Numbered from the stretch's first letter, positions 46,501 through 59,155 are shown. The stretch is 64,000 bases of DNA from Monarcha castaneiventris obscurior (GCA_026261815.1 JAMPIT010000484.1:16714501-16778500); one strand, 5' to 3'. The notes: generated from the letters alone by a model not told the origin. Translations and numbers: made by a program.

Positions 46501-49239
46501 CAAGCTGAGGTGCCAGCCTGGTTTTGCCCCAAAATGCAGGGTTGGTTTGCTGCACAGGCACAAGGCTGTTCGTGCACTCATTTGCGTGACTGGGCTGATG
46601 TCTTAAACAAATCCATTTTTTCTCTCTTTTTCTCTTCCCAATAGAATTAATACAGGCAAAGCCTTGTGTGCCCAGGTTCCTGCCTTGGCACGTCGCTGTC
46701 AGTGCAGGCTGGAGCTGCCCAGGCCCCTCCTGCCCCTGCTGATGCCCCTGTGGTGCCACTGCCAGCTGCCCCTGCGTGCCCAGCTCCAGTGGGGCTGGGT
46801 GTTCTCCCTGGCCCTGCACACTCAGAGCAGAGATTGCAATAAACTGCTCTGTGCTCAGGCATTTGCCCTGGGTTCTCTGCAGCCCATTGGGGTAGCAGAG
46901 CTCAAATCCCTCAAAACCACAAGGAAAAAAAAGAGGCTTGTGAGGCCTCAGGTTAAGTGATACATTGGGAAAAGGAGAGTGCTCCTCATAGGAAGGTGAT
47001 TTTCACCAAAATAATCACCATACCTGATGGTTAAATGCTTTTTATCTTTGTTAGATACATTTACTTCCTATTTTTACTGTATGTAGTGACTTTTTCTGTT
47101 TTTTTAAGATACAGTAGACTATTTTTACAAGAGAAGATGCACTGTTATACTTCACTGTAATACTTTTTCCCATCTTTTTCCTTAATTTTTATGCAAATCC
47201 ACCGATTTTAAGATCCCTCTACGCCCCACCCTAAAGGCATTTTTTTTTAATTAGTGGAGTAATATCCCTCCTGTTAAGCTTAATAGGAGATAAGATGCTA
47301 TATATAACCAAATGCTGCCTTTAATTTAGGCTGGAAAGTTGTTTGCTATCTGATATTAGACTTTGTGTAGGCAGATTGCCTTCCAGAAAAGAGGTCAGAA
47401 GTAGGGAGCTCCAAAATGCTAATTATAGTGAATACCATTAATTTCTATTAAGATTTACAGCGTACAAATTGAAACTTTTTTCCTAATCGTGCAAACCACT
47501 GAGAAAAAGGGATGGAGTCTGTTAAGCAGGAGGGTTTTCAAAACGAAAGACCCAACTTAAACCATATTTTGTGATGAGTTTTGTATTTCCTTGCTATCCC
47601 TATAATCAGGATAGAGGTAGCTCAGCTTAGTTTTGAACCCCAAGATAATTTTCTCTTATTGTGGCCCGTGGATTGTTGCATTTGATGGCTGTGCTTTGAT
47701 GAGCAAAGGCAGATGGAATATCCGGGGCCTTTCACCAGACTCTTGCTGTCATCTTTTCTCTTTAATGACCCCTGGCAGCTCAGCCTCTGGCTGGGAGGTG
47801 TTCCCAGCCCTGACCCCGCAGGAGAGGGAGGCTCCTGGCAGAGGGAGCCTGTTCTGCACACAGATTCTTGTTCACACAGAGTTCCTAGCAGGAAGCTCTG
47901 ACTGGCAGCCACAGAGCTGGGTTTTCCATGCTGAAAGCATTGTACTTAGCTCCAGAAATAAAATTGAAAGTAAAGGCAGGACTGAAAGCTTCTATTGTTT
48001 GTCCCTACAGTTGATTAAGGGACAAGTTCTGTGGGGTTATAGACTTGAGGAAGAATTTGAAGTGCTGCTTTGAGGGGCACAAAAGGATGTCCCTCAGTGC
48101 CTGAAAGCAAATGCTGCCTTATTTCATTGTGCTTCTGATTAATACACAGATTTAACTGCATCAGCTTCTCCAAGTGGAAGAAATCAGACATTGAAGGAGT
48201 CTCTTCTTTGCTGGATAACCATTCCATTACTTTGTTATTTACTGTCTTGGGGCTGATTAACAAAATACTTGCCTTGAAAGGGTTTAAATTTTTATTTTAA
48301 TTTTTTTGGTATTTTTATATATTGCCCTTTAGTATGTTTGCCTTTCTGGCAAGTAGGTAAAAAGAAGTGTTAAGTGTGGACCATCATAAAATGGTGACAG
48401 TAACTAAATCTTACAGAAAAATAGGTGTTACCTGCTGTCCTTTTGGTGTAGGCCTTAGAATTGACCACTTTAGTTGTGAAGGCAATTTCCCAGATCAGAT
48501 TGTAAAATAAAACCAAACCAAGTGAGCTAGAGTCTGTGAAATTCAGGATAACAAGATGCTGAGACACAAGCATTTCTATTTCTGAATATAGTCATTTGGT
48601 CTGAAAGCTCCTGAAAATGACGTAGTGAGAAGCTGGCAAGTGTCCACACTGCCTGCTTTCATATAGCCATGCATATGGATACCAGAGGCCAGCCAGAAAT
48701 CTAGCAAAAACTACATTTATAATTCCTTCTTAATCCATCTCAACTGAATTGTGACCAGTTTCCCAAAAAGGCTGCTTTTATTTTGTTACGATAAAAGGAA
48801 ATTATGAAAATATAGAAAACCCTTGAAGGGCTAACTGAACATAATGTCATGCTGATCATCACAAAAATACTTATTTTTCCTAAAATAGATTGGAAATAGG
48901 AAGTCTGAAGCTAAGGACGTTTTTTCAGGTTTAGCTTGATACTTCCAGCTCTAACAAGGCAAAGTATAGGAGTATGAGGTTTTTTTCCCTTCCCCACTTA
49001 CACAATTAAAGCCAGTATTGATCCTGAGTTCACATTATTAAAGGCATTACTAACAATGGTCTGATTTGATGCACTGATATTAAACTGTTCATCCTTATTA
49101 ACAATTAACTTGCTGCTTGGAATGATTTGGGCATCAGCCATCGTCTTGCAGAACACAGAAAACGATTTGCAGAAAGGAGCTGGGACAGCCCCGGTGTCCC
49201 TGTGGAGTTTAAGGCTGTGGCTCTGCTCTGTCCCTGCAG

Positions 49240-49364
49240 GTGACATCCGGAATGACCTGTACCTCACCCTGGAGAAGGGGGACTTCGAAAGGGGGGGCAA
49301 AAGTGTGCAGAAGAACATCGAGGTGACCATGTACGTGCTCTATGCCGATGGAGAAATCCTGAAG
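49240..49364 (+). CDS. DOCK3: DOCK3 window exon 9 (125 nt), start of DHR-1
   Basis: Acceptor ctctgtccctgcag, donor gtaagt. It completes a glycine, then reads DIRNDLYLTLEKGDFERGGK, SVQKNIEVTMYVLYADGEIL and K (fragment residues 264-304), ending in phase 0. This is the first part of the DHR-1 (DOCK-type C2) domain; RNDLYLTLEKGDF is its first strand and KNIEVTM its second. In related proteins DHR-1 binds phosphoinositides such as PtdIns(3,4,5)P3 and brings the exchange factor to the membrane. The frame remains open on both sides into the introns. Confidence 0.97.
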
Positions 49365-52300
49365 GTAAGTGCTCCTTTCCCTGAGAGCCCCAGGTGCTGC
49401 CTCCAGGGACACATCCTCTTGTTCCAGAGTCTCTGGTGCAAGGGAAGAGCTGAAATCAAGCTGGCTCTCTCTCTTCTTTTTTTATTGTGAAGTCTGTAGC
49501 TCTATATTATGGTCAGTTATGAATTTGTAAGGAATTGGAGCACTTCCCTTATATGGGAATAGAAGACTTGGAGAAAATACTCATAAACTGAAAAGCCTGT
49601 GTGATTTCCAAATGTGATGTCAGTGGCTAAAGTAAAAAAATTTAGAGTAACTGTAATCAGAACTGAGGAGTATATGGCATATCTAAAATTGAATCATGTG
49701 TGTCATACAACACAATGAAATGTGATTCTAAGGGAGACTTCTAAATCTGAGTTGTTGAGTTACAGTACTGAATGGAGTTCTGGAAAACAACTTTGAATAA
49801 AATTTCACCCTGGGTTGGTTCCATTCCAGCTGGGGATAGGGATTGTTTATGTTTCCTGTTTTACCTCCTCTGTTCTTTTAGTTTTATTGAAGAGAAGGAG
49901 GTGGGTGGGAGCTTGTGAATATAGAGAAGTAAACAGGAAGTATTTCAGCATGAGCAGCTATCAGAAATAACTCCCCCCTACCTTTTCTTTTACCTCCACT
50001 GCAATAAAATGAGCTTTGTAGCCATTACTGGGGAGAGTCTAAACACCTAAAAGTGTTTGTGTACCAAACACATTGCCACAATATTCTGGTTTTAATTGAA
50101 AGGAGAACTTTTATTAGTACAAATGCTTGTGGTTTCATTAAAAGTAAAGTGTATTTCTTGTAAGGAACTCGTTTGTGCTCAGAGCTGCTGCAGGAAGATC
50201 AGAGTCCTTTTCTGTTCAACTGCCTAAGCTTTTCAAACTGAGTGGCAAATTTTTAATCATCAGTTGATTTCACAGAGTCTGCTGAGGACCAAGAGAGGTC
50301 CCTCAAACTGCAATATCAGCATGTTCAAATGCTAATGTATATAATGGCCAATTATACCATAACGGTGCCTAATGATTACATACACAAGCCAGATAATTCC
50401 TAGACATTATCAGTCTTGACTTGGGTGATTTTGGTTGGAATGGTCAGAATTCACAGAGATGAAGTTGGTTTTTCTTGTCTTTGTCTGTTATTACTATTGT
50501 CAAGTACACCAGGGCTTTACATGGGAGAGTGGGACAGGCACGGCACAAACACTGTGAAGGGTCAGTCCAATTAGAAAAATAATCAGGTGAACAGATTGTC
50601 TGAGAAGTTGTGGCTGCCCCATCCCTGGCAGTGCTCAAGGCCAGGTTGGATGGAGCTCTGAGTGACCTGGTCTGGTGGAAGGTGCCCTCCCACGGCAGGG
50701 AGTTTGAACAAGATGAACTTTAAAGTCCTTTCTGACCCAAACCATTCTAGGATTTGCCATAAAGGAGAGACTTTACATATAAAGGATCTTTGTGGGGTTT
50801 TAAAAATTAAGCCACATTTTTAAAAGAAACTCTCTGTCCCAGCTTGGTATCACTTCTCTGTATGGTTGCAGTCAAAGCAGCAAAGACTTGGTTTGTGTCA
50901 AGGAGATCTTTGGTTCCTGGTGTTTCATGATGCCTGTGAATGTGGGCAGAACGCAGAGTTCAGCTACTGACCCTGGAGCACTGCTGTTCCTGGCTGGAAT
51001 AGCCTCCACCACTCCTGCCCCGTGGCCTTTCTGCAGCAGAGCTGCCAGCAGAGACAGTGGGCTCAGAGTTACACAGGACAGGGGGAAATGGCCAGAGTTT
51101 TCATCTGATATTAGAGTAAAATCCCTAAACTTTTCCCAACCAGCAGCACAATCCAAATCTGAATTGTGCCTTTGTGAAGCCTTTAGCAGAACCATGCACA
51201 GCATTAATGAGAATTTTCTCAGCTCCTCATTGCTGCTGAGTGGATCTTGATCCAGAAATAGTCCTATTGAAAGAAGTGAAATTACCTCCAGAATGTAGTG
51301 CTGTTCAAAATGAAAATGAGTATTTCATTTTCAAAATGGTCTCACTCAATTGTTAGTATCTTTCAATATAGTCTGAAAAATTAAAAAATAAAAAAATCCC
51401 TTGACACATTTCTCACTTCTTTCTTCTTTCTGTTCCAGTAGCAGCAATAGCCTATGAATTGCAAGGCACACCTTTAACAATGGATATTTCCTGATAGTTT
51501 TTCTAGTTCAGCTTCCCTTCCCTGCCTCTGCCCTCTAATTCCCCTGCATATTTAGGTCTCAGGGTCACCAGGTATCTGGAGATTAGTTTGATGTTTGTAT
51601 TTTGCAGATCACAATTCAGAATGAAAGATTTACCAGTCTGCCCTCCTCAGACTATAGATTGTAGTGTAACTGCATGGGAGCTAAGTTAACAACCAGAAAG
51701 AGAGACTATTCATTTATTTGAAGTTCATGCCATGAAACTGCATTCAAAGATTGGCCATTTGCCAGGTGGCTTCTTGAGGGGACAAAAAAAGCTCACATTA
51801 AAATCTGAATTTTTACTGTACCTCGCAGAGGAAATAGAAATTCTGTTTTGTTTTCTCCTAAGAGCCTAGTGCAGAGTGAGATTTTGGAATTACTGTGTTG
51901 AAGCCCAACCAGTTACCCTTGGTACAAAACAGAACTGGGATCTTAGGAGGTGTTCTGGGTTGCAGTATTGGCACTGCTCTCTACTAACCTCTTGTTATCT
52001 GCAACACTTAGTTCTTGTTGCTGTATTAAAAAATGTGGGGTTGTGGCTCATCCCATGTGGTTGCTGAGGATTATTTGAGAGGACTGAGTTGTGTGAGCTC
52101 AGCCTTCAGTCACTCAGTTTGGATCAGAGCCTTTGCAGTGAGTCTCTGTCCTCGTAGGCTGTCCTTGCATTGAATCCCAGAATTCCAGAGAGCTTTTCTT
52201 CCCTTTTGGGCTCTTTCACAAATTCTTAACTTTCTCAAAGGCAGCAAATTATTGACAGAGGTTGAACTAACTGTGGCTGGTTATTGGGATATTCTTTACT

Positions 52301-53417
52301 GGGTAGTCAGATGATTACAGATTTAAGAAATCAACATTTCTGGTATTTTCTAGGGATAGAATTTAGAGATGCCCTGAGGAAATGACCAGTGGTTCTGCTT
52401 GTCATCCTACTGTTCCCTACGGGGTTTCTACATCAGAATTTATATTACACGTGTTGTTCTGGGTCTACTTAGCTTCTGTTTCTTCCTGGATTCATTATCC
52501 TTGGAGATGCTAAAAGTGAAGAATCTCCAAGCTGTCTTTTTTTCTGCCTGGTTTTATGAGATGTTGTATCTTCTGGACCTCTTTGTAAGTGCTGGGTCTA
52601 GAGCCTCGGTTAGTGCTGATAAATAAAAAATGTGCTTCCTGCTCCATGTCTTCATCACAAAGGAGCTTTTACTGTCCTTATTTCAGGACTTCGGTATTTA
52701 CCCTATTATTTTCACTTGTGTTCTAAGGACTTTTTTATTTTCTAAACAATATCAGTTTGTATTTTTCTTCTTCTCTCTTTTGTGAATACATATATTGGAC
52801 AAGATCTCTGAGTTTGTTATATCTGAAGGTACAAACTTAGATCCAATTACGTTTTTAGGGGATGAGTATTACGCACAAATTCTTTGCTTACCACTGAGGA
52901 AGTAACCTGATCAGAATTTTTTGGGATACTGGGTGAGGCTGGGTGGTTGTAATTTTGAAAGATGAACATTTGTAAAGAGCTTGGAAAGGTCAGTTATCAT
53001 TTCTGAACTGAGATACTGGAGCAGAAATCTGGTCAAAGGATCTTTTCAGAGAAGGCTAATACTGCAAGTGATGTAGTGTGTGTGTAGTTCTACTGTGTCC
53101 TATTTTTTGGACTGAATTTTATATATTTGAACTTAGGTCTTATTGTATCTACTCAGTGCTTGATGGAAAACTTAAATAATAACTTAAGGTACTGGGATTC
53201 ACCTGGTATCCCAGGTCTGCTAGTTCACCCTTTGACCCAAAAACAGTCTGAAGATCTAAAAAATTTCACATTTCATTGTGTCTGAATTCTTGCTTCTGAC
53301 TCTTCTTTTATGTCTACAGGAAGCCATGAATTATACAAAGCTTATCAGTGGATAATAAAATGACTCATGGGCGGCGATGTGACGCCTTTAACGTTGGATT
53401 GTTTTCTTTTGTGGCAG
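49365..53417 (+). other. Intron between window exons 9 and 10
   Basis: A 4.1-kb intron. It holds one sense CR1 fragment (50600-50757). Just before exon 10 an acceptor-like site (tttatgtctacag at 53320) is followed by a frame that closes with TAA after eleven codons, so it is not a useful exon. Nothing else was recognised. Confidence 0.75.
50600..50757 (+). mobile_element. CR1 LINE 3' end fragment, sense to DOCK3
   Basis: The + strand reads agaagttgtggctgccccat, ggcagtgctcaaggccaggt and ggatggagctctgagtgacc, then ends near gacccaaaccattctaggat. This is the forward form of the same CR1 3' end seen reversed at 16159. It is short and 5' truncated. It is the only clear young-type CR1 copy in sense orientation here. 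Confidence 0.85.
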
Positions 53418-53580
53418 GACTGCATCAGCCTGGGCTCGGGGGAGCCGAGCAGGAGTGCCTACCACTCCTTTGTGCTGTACCACAACAACAGCCCTCGCTG
53501 GGGGGAGATCATCAAGCTGCCCATCCCCATCGACAGGTTCCGGGGCTCCCACCTGCGCTTCGAGTTCCGCCACTGCTCCA
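53418..53580 (+). CDS. DOCK3: DOCK3 window exon 10 (163 nt), DHR-1
   Basis: Acceptor cttttgtggcag, donor gtgagt. It encodes DCISLGSGEPSRSAYHSFVL, YHNNSPRWGEIIKLPIPIDR and FRGSHLRFEFRHCS (fragment residues 305-358) plus one base. SFVLYHNNSPRW and HLRFEFRHCS are core strands of DHR-1 and nearly invariant in DOCK3/4. The exon is GC-rich with many CpGs, in contrast to its AT-rich introns. Frames in the other registers here are shadows. Confidence 0.97.
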
Positions 53581-54066
53581 GTGAGTGCCCCCTGCCCAGG
53601 GCAGATCCAAACGGCCCCAGCTCCTTCCATTGCTGCCTAAAATCTGGAGGCTGTCACTGGGTGGGAGGCAGGAAAGAGAGACCAGCATGAAATACAGCAA
53701 AGGGGCATTGCTAAGCAGCCTTTTGCTGGATTTATCACACAGGGCACTAAAAACGCGGTGAATGATCAGTGCAGGGCAAAGCACTTTGTAGATGTTTGTC
53801 CCTGCTGTTCTTTTGTTGTGTTTTTCTTGTAGAATGTTTTCTTTGGAGGATAAACAGTTTAGATTTTGCTGTTTGGCATGTCTGTGTTTGATTTGAAGCT
53901 TGTCAGTCCTTTACACAGAATTAGAAAAAAGGAATTAGAATTAGAAAAGTTGTTTGTTCTGTAAGCTGCTTGTTTTCTTTTAGGCATGTGGAGAAGTTGA
54001 TGAGTAATCTTGTATATAGACAGGGTATGTACAAATACAATTCCTTCTTTCTATCTCTTGCTGCAG
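53581..54066 (+). other. Intron between window exons 10 and 11
   Basis: A 486-base intron. It contains a short duplicated ggaattagaa/gaattagaa patch near 53921-53946 and nothing else of note. Confidence 0.85.
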
Positions 54067-54173
54067 CAAAAGACAAGGGAGAAAAGAAGCTCTTTGGTTT
54101 TGCATTCACCCCATTGATGAGGGATGATGGCACGACCTTGTCGGATGATATCCATGAGCTTTATGTTTATAAG
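54067..54173 (+). CDS. DOCK3: DOCK3 window exon 11 (107 nt), DHR-1
   Basis: Acceptor atctcttgctgcag, donor gtacca. It completes a threonine, then reads KDKGEKKLFGFAFTPLMRDD and GTTLSDDIHELYVYK (fragment residues 360-394), ending in phase 0. KDKGEKKLFGFAF and LMRDDGTTL belong to the late strands of DHR-1; the lysine-rich loop is in the area that faces lipid in related domains (inference for DOCK3). Confidence 0.96.
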
Positions 54174-54865
54174 GTACCAGTTCTCTGCAGACTTTTCACT
54201 GCTCATATCTATTCCATTACTTAAATGAGTAATGGTCATTACATTATCTTTTTCCCCCCTTATTAGAAGTGTGTGAGGAACAGATTAATAGTAGTTTCAA
54301 AATTTTATACGTTCAAAATCCCATGGTTTGGATGGAGCCTTCTATTCTAGGTGCAGCTCACCTTTTCCATCCAGATGATGATGATTTATCTGCTGTTAAT
54401 CCCATCCATTTTGAGTTCAAACATGCTGGTGTTCATGAGCATTCAGCACTTCTGCCAGGCTAAGGCATTGCTCTGTGCCTTTGTAAGATGACATTGTGCT
54501 GGACTCAAATGCCTCATGCTGCAGTGCCACAGCTTGGCAGCCCTGCAGCAAGAGATTTGGGCTTCGGGGTTTTTCCTTCCTGCTGATTCACCTGGGTTTA
54601 TTTGTTCAGTACAATTTTCAGGCAGCAGCACTTAGTTTACAGCTGGAAGAACTGGTGAGTTCTAAGGAGGCAGTGGTTGGGGCCCACTCCATAGAGCTGA
54701 GTCTGTTCTGTGCACGTCCAGGCCCCAAAGCACAGCTTTTCCTTAGAAGCGTTGGTGTGCACCCCCAAAAATCCCACCACAGGCACTGCTGGGCACCTGC
54801 TGACAGGCTGTGGGTGTGAGATGAGGTGGGCAAGGTCCAACTCTGTCCCTTGTGCTTCCCCACAG
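54174..54865 (+). other. Intron between window exons 11 and 12
   Basis: A 692-base intron with a short gat repeat near 54374-54385. No exon or repeat family was recognised. Confidence 0.85.
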
Positions 54866-55037
54866 TGCGATGAGAACAGCACCTTCAACAACCACGCGCT
54901 CTACCTGGGGCTGCCCTGCTGCAAGGAGGATTACAACGGCTGCCCCAACATCCCCTCCAGCCTCATCTTCCAGCGCAGCACCAAAGAGACCTTCTCAGTC
55001 TCCACACAGCTCTCCTCTACCAAACTGACCCAGAATG
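54866..55037 (+). CDS. DOCK3: DOCK3 window exon 12 (172 nt), end of DHR-1
   Basis: Acceptor tgcttccccacag, donor gtgagt. It encodes CDENSTFNNHALYLGLPCCK, EDYNGCPNIPSSLIFQRSTK and ETFSVSTQLSSTKLTQN (fragment residues 395-451) plus one base. STKLTQN is the conserved close of DHR-1 in all DOCK-A/B proteins. The LPCCKEDYNGCPNIPSS insert is typical of DOCK3. The start follows from the phase-0 end of exon 11. Confidence 0.96.
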
Positions 55038-55485
55038 GTGAGTTGCTGATCCCTCAGAACTGCCCAAGGCAGCAGGAGTTAGGAAAGAGAGAAAAAAAAA
55101 TTCACTGTTAGCACTTCAGCACAATCCAAAGTTTGTTTTGTTTGGCTTTTACAGAGTTCCTTAGTAAATAAGATGGTTTTCCAGCAACGTCCCTAAAGCA
55201 TGGGCAGACAGGAGTGATTGTCCACAGTGCAGTGTCAGGTCACACAGTGCTTTTTAAAGCACTTTACCATTCCTCCACTCCTTTCTTCGTTAGCAGGATT
55301 GACTCACTCCATATTGTCTTTCTTGTTTTCCCTGGTATTTATATATAAATATATATATATGTCATTTCCCAAGAAGTGTGGACTGCAACAAGAGGTGAAG
55401 TGCAACGTGATGGATCTCTGGTGGGTCTGGGGTTGCCATTCTTCCCTCTGTGTGTGGTTCTAGCTCTTCCTCTCTCTCTCTGCAG
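55038..55485 (+). other. Intron between window exons 12 and 13
   Basis: A 448-base intron. It holds a short AT dinucleotide run at about 55338-55361 (tatatataaatatatatata type) and a CT-rich acceptor tract. Confidence 0.85.
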
Positions 55486-55583
55486 TGGATCTGCTTGCCC
55501 TGCTCAAATGGAAGGCTTACCCAGACCGAGTGATGGATATTCTGGGAAGACTGAGACATGTCAGTGGCGAGGAGATTGTTAAG
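55486..55583 (+). CDS. DOCK3: DOCK3 window exon 13 (98 nt)
   Basis: Acceptor tctctctctctgcag, donor gtacta. It completes a valine, then reads DLLALLKWKAYPDRVMDILG and RLRHVSGEEIVK (fragment residues 453-484), ending in phase 0. LLxLLKWR/K is the conserved helix that begins the armadillo-like part after DHR-1. Exons 12 and 13 together give KLTQNVDLLALLKW, a strong family signature. Confidence 0.96.
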
Positions 55584-57244
55584 GTACTACAAGAAATAAC
55601 AGCCTTTGGATGTATCTGTGACAGACAGTGAGCTCAGACCTGCAGGGCACCTCTGAATGCTCCTTACTGTGCCTTTTGCCTCACACTGTGAACTTCCACC
55701 CTGTATGAATGGGGATTTCATGATGATGTGAAACTGGATTGGAAGATACACTTGAGAAATTAGTGCACAGTCAGTCTGTGGGATCAAAGCAGAGCTAATC
55801 CTTAGTCAAATTCCCTCAGCCACATGTGCTGGGTCCTCAGCAGCAGCAGTTGCAGTCTGCAGCCCCACAGAGCTGCTGGTGCAGACACAGCCACTGGCAG
55901 GGGCTCTCTGGTGCATCCAGCCAGCAGTGCACCAGTTTTCTGTCTGCCAGCTCGTCCTTTCACCAGCTTTTGTAAGCACTGTTGCTCTACAGGACAATCT
56001 TTGTGTGGCCTGACCTTCCTTAGGTCCCAAGAACTTCCAACTGCATTTGAATACTTGTGGTCTCAGCAAAAAAAAGTGCATTCCAGATATGCCTCTGATA
56101 ACCTTAGGTGTGCTGGGAACTCTCTGTAGGATTTATTTCTGTAAGTCTGGAGGTTTTAAAAGCTGATTTCTAACACAAACAACTAAGGAGAAGAAACTGA
56201 AGACAAATCCCATCACTTAATAAGTAGTTTATCATTAAAGCCACTTCACTGTAAATCATTTGATTGTTGCCATATCTGGAACATTGCTCTTCGTGATAAC
56301 TCAGTAACAGTAACAGGGGAGCACAAATCCCATTTATACTGGAATTCTTCAAGGATGTCATGTTTTGTATACTTTGTTTGTAGGGCAGTACAAGTACCTG
56401 TTTTTAATAGAGAGAAAAAGAAAGATATGGATTGAATTATTTCATGGGCAAAAGTAACTGATTCTCCCCATAAATCAGCTGTCATTTGGCACTGGGATAT
56501 GAAGAACAGAATGTAATAATTCAGAAACAAAAAGACATTTTATCATTTCAGGGACTTCATAAATTGTTATAATTTATTTCTTATTGTCCACATCAGAAGT
56601 TTAAGTAGAATAGATTAAAAAATCATGAGAGAATGTGCAGTTAACAATCTCCAGCATTCTCCCTCACACTCATCCCTTTGGAGACTGTGCTTTCAGAAAG
56701 AAAATCACTGAACTGTTAGTGCTCAACAAGCTGTGGAGTTAAGGGTGAAAGAAGCAATTGGCAACATGTAACTTGCCCCAGTTAATGCTTGTTAGAAAAG
56801 CTTTACTTTCTGTCATGTAACAGAAGTTTCAATATTAAACATAATTTAAAGTACTGTGCAGCCTCAGATTTGATGTGGAACAGTACCTGAGACTCCAGTG
56901 ATTTGAGAATGAGAGGGAGTTGTCCAGCCACTGGTGTCAGGCAGCACTTCCAGTCAGCATAAAGTGAGAGGAACACTCAGTCAAAATTACAAATCATGCA
57001 TTAGTATATAGTTCTTATTTTTTGGTTTTCTGTCATTTTTGTTTCAAAATATTCCATGCAAAGAGAAACATTTTTCTTAGTAAAAACAAATTAAAATCTG
57101 TCACATCATAGAGGTGAACCTGAAGTGATTTGTCCTTGGCAAGTGTTTTACAAAGATATTAACATGTATGAACTAATTAAAGCAGGGGAGAAATAACCTT
57201 TCAAATACAATTTAAGTTGAAATTCTTTGTTCGTGTCATTTTAG
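55584..57244 (+). other. Intron between window exons 13 and 14
   Basis: A 1.7-kb intron, AT-rich in its second half. Short open frames on both strands have no motif. No repeat family was recognised. Confidence 0.8.
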
Positions 57245-57328
57245 TTCCTACAAGATATTCTGGACACGTTGTTTGTAGTTTTGGATGACAACACAGAGAA
57301 GTATGGTCTGTTGGTCTTTCAGTCTCTG
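57245..57328 (+). CDS. DOCK3: DOCK3 window exon 14 (84 nt)
   Basis: Acceptor gtgtcattttag, donor gtaagc. It encodes FLQDILDTLFVVLDDNTEKY and GLLVFQSL (fragment residues 485-512) in phase 0 at both ends. It continues the armadillo-like helices (EEIVKFLQDILDTLF across the junction). No ATG opens it, so it shows only through its splice joins. Confidence 0.95.
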
Positions 57329-57663
57329 GTAAGCTGCTGAATTGTTATTTATCTCACACTCAGTGAGTTTTAAGTTTGTTATGATCATGTTGCTAGTATT
57401 GTGCTTCCATCAAATGTGAAATCCTCAGCTGGATCCAGCCATGTTTTCTGTAATGATCTTGTGTGAGGGGGGCAGGCTGACCCCAGCACATCCAGGGCAG
57501 CAGTATTGGCTCTCATGCTGGAGAAGCAAACAACAACACCTGATAACACAACTGTAGCTGCTGAAAGCAGCTCATGTATATGAATGCTGCTTACCTTGGG
57601 TAACTTGTTTGTACACACTTGGCAGCAAAGTGCAATTCCTTGAGATTGGCTCCCTTTCCCCAG
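57329..57663 (+). other. Intron between window exons 14 and 15
   Basis: A 335-base intron. Nothing notable was seen. Confidence 0.85.
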
Positions 57664-57764
57664 GTGTTCATCATCAACCTGCTCCGGGACAGCAAGTACT
57701 TCCACTTCCGCCCCGTCATGGACACCTACATCCAGAAGCACTTTGCAGGAGCTCTGGCTTACAA
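57664..57764 (+). CDS. DOCK3: DOCK3 window exon 15 (101 nt)
   Basis: Acceptor ctccctttccccag, donor gtaggt. It encodes VFIINLLRDSKYFHFRPVMD and TYIQKHFAGALAY (fragment residues 513-545), then two bases of a lysine codon. FHFRPVMDTYIxxHFAGALAY is very well conserved in DOCK3/4 and part of the armadillo-like region. Confidence 0.96.
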
Positions 57765-59073
57765 GTAGGTCTTGTGTCCCTCCCCTTGAGAGGTGGCATC
57801 ACCAAGCTGGGGAATGGGGGCACCACCAGGATCACAACCTTCCTGCCAGCGAGGGGCCCCAAACAGAGCTGCTCACACGGGAGTTTTCCAGCTCAGCTGT
57901 AGGGAAAAGCTGCCAAATGTCACCAGGGGCTGAGCGTGGCCACATTGGGTACTTCTCTTGCCCTTCTGGACTGGCAAATCTTTCTTTTTTTTCTTTTCTG
58001 TTTTTGTTTTTAACTGAAGAGACGCTCAGCAACAGCTCATTATCAGTCTGTACTAATGAGCTACCAAGAGCCATATGCATTCCTTGTCTTAAGGATGTTG
58101 GGATACACGACTTGTGGGAAAACTTAGAGAAATAGTTGTAATTGCCTTTTCCAAAGCAGACAGGTATTCACATATTCACATATTCACATTTCTATTTGGT
58201 TACAATTTAATTTCAGTAGATCAGAAATTTAAATTTGACTGTCACTTTGAAGATTCTGCCTTATTTTCTAGTCCTCAAAACAGTCTTGCATTAAAGAACG
58301 AGACAGACTTTTTGAAAGCAGTAACAGTTACCCTTCAGGGTGTTATCTTTTCTTTCTTTTAGACCATTGCTTTTGTATACTTGAGCATATTCTATCTTTG
58401 GCCACAGTAAACTATTAAAAATAGCTAATAATTCCTTTTTTATTCTTTTAAACAATTCACATTTTTGTGTAATTAAAATATAAAAAATACTCTACCAATG
58501 GCAGCTAAAAACTCATACATAATATCCAACACTAGAAGGCATAGTTGTGTTCAGAGGGTAAAAAGGTGTTCTGCTTTGTGTTAATTAGCACCTCTTTCAG
58601 ACAAATGTTTTTTGGTAGTCTGATGTCTGAAATAAAACATGGGTTTAATACACCTTTGTAAGTTAGTCCAGATGGTATTGTGTACTTAGCAAAGACAGAT
58701 GCAGGTATTTTCTTTGTGATCTCAGGTTCTAAAAGCTTCTTACTGAGATGAGAGCTGGGATTTCTTATTAAAACAAAAGTATGTTTTGGTCTTAGAACTA
58801 TACCTTTATCAAAGCTATCTCTCTAATAGCATCTTTTTTATGTTCTCTTAGTGTTCCTCGTGGTCCAAGTCAATTACAGAAAAGAAATTATTTTCTGGTT
58901 TTGAAAATTAAATAAATGTAAATACTATGTAAATTCAGTGTCAAGGACAGCTGTAACCGACCACTGAAATAAAGTGAAACGAGACTGGTTTAGAGAGCTC
59001 TCCCTAAAATCAAAATGTTTGATGCCTGTCAGAAGTGGTGCTGAAGAATTCCTGTCACTGTGTGTCCCCCCAG
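57765..59073 (+). other. Intron between window exons 15 and 16
   Basis: A 1.3-kb intron. It contains three direct copies of tattcaca at 58165-58188. The rest is AT-rich and unremarkable. Confidence 0.85.
58165..58188 (+). repeat. Three tandem copies of tattcaca
   Basis: The 8-base unit repeats three times without change. It is a short minisatellite-like run in an intron, with no sign of function. Confidence 0.9.
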
Positions 59074-59155
59074 GGAGCTGATCCGGTGTCTGAAGTGGTA
59101 CATGGACCGCTCGGCCGAGCTCGTGCGCCAGGACCACATCCAGGAGGCAATGAGA
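59074..59155 (+). CDS. DOCK3: DOCK3 window exon 16 (82 nt)
   Basis: Acceptor tgtgtccccccag, donor gtaggt. It completes a lysine, then reads ELIRCLKWYMDRSAELVRQD and HIQEAMR (fragment residues 547-573), ending in phase 0. LKWYMDRSAE and QDHIQEAMRA are DOCK3-type armadillo-region helices. Confidence 0.96.

Larger units (their letters stand above)
41161..49239 (+). other. Intron between window exons 8 and 9
   Basis: An 8.1-kb intron. Its key content is the candidate microexon at 43551-43568 with its long pyrimidine tract. GC-richer stretches lie at 44380-44920 and 46640-46930. The second contains gattgcaataaactgctctg and could be a decayed LTR end. No CR1 copy was recognised. Confidence 0.75.

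Noticed and set aside
53321..53357. Acceptor-like site and possible extra exon before exon 10
   Set aside because: In the required phase it meets a TAA after eleven codons and no good donor follows.
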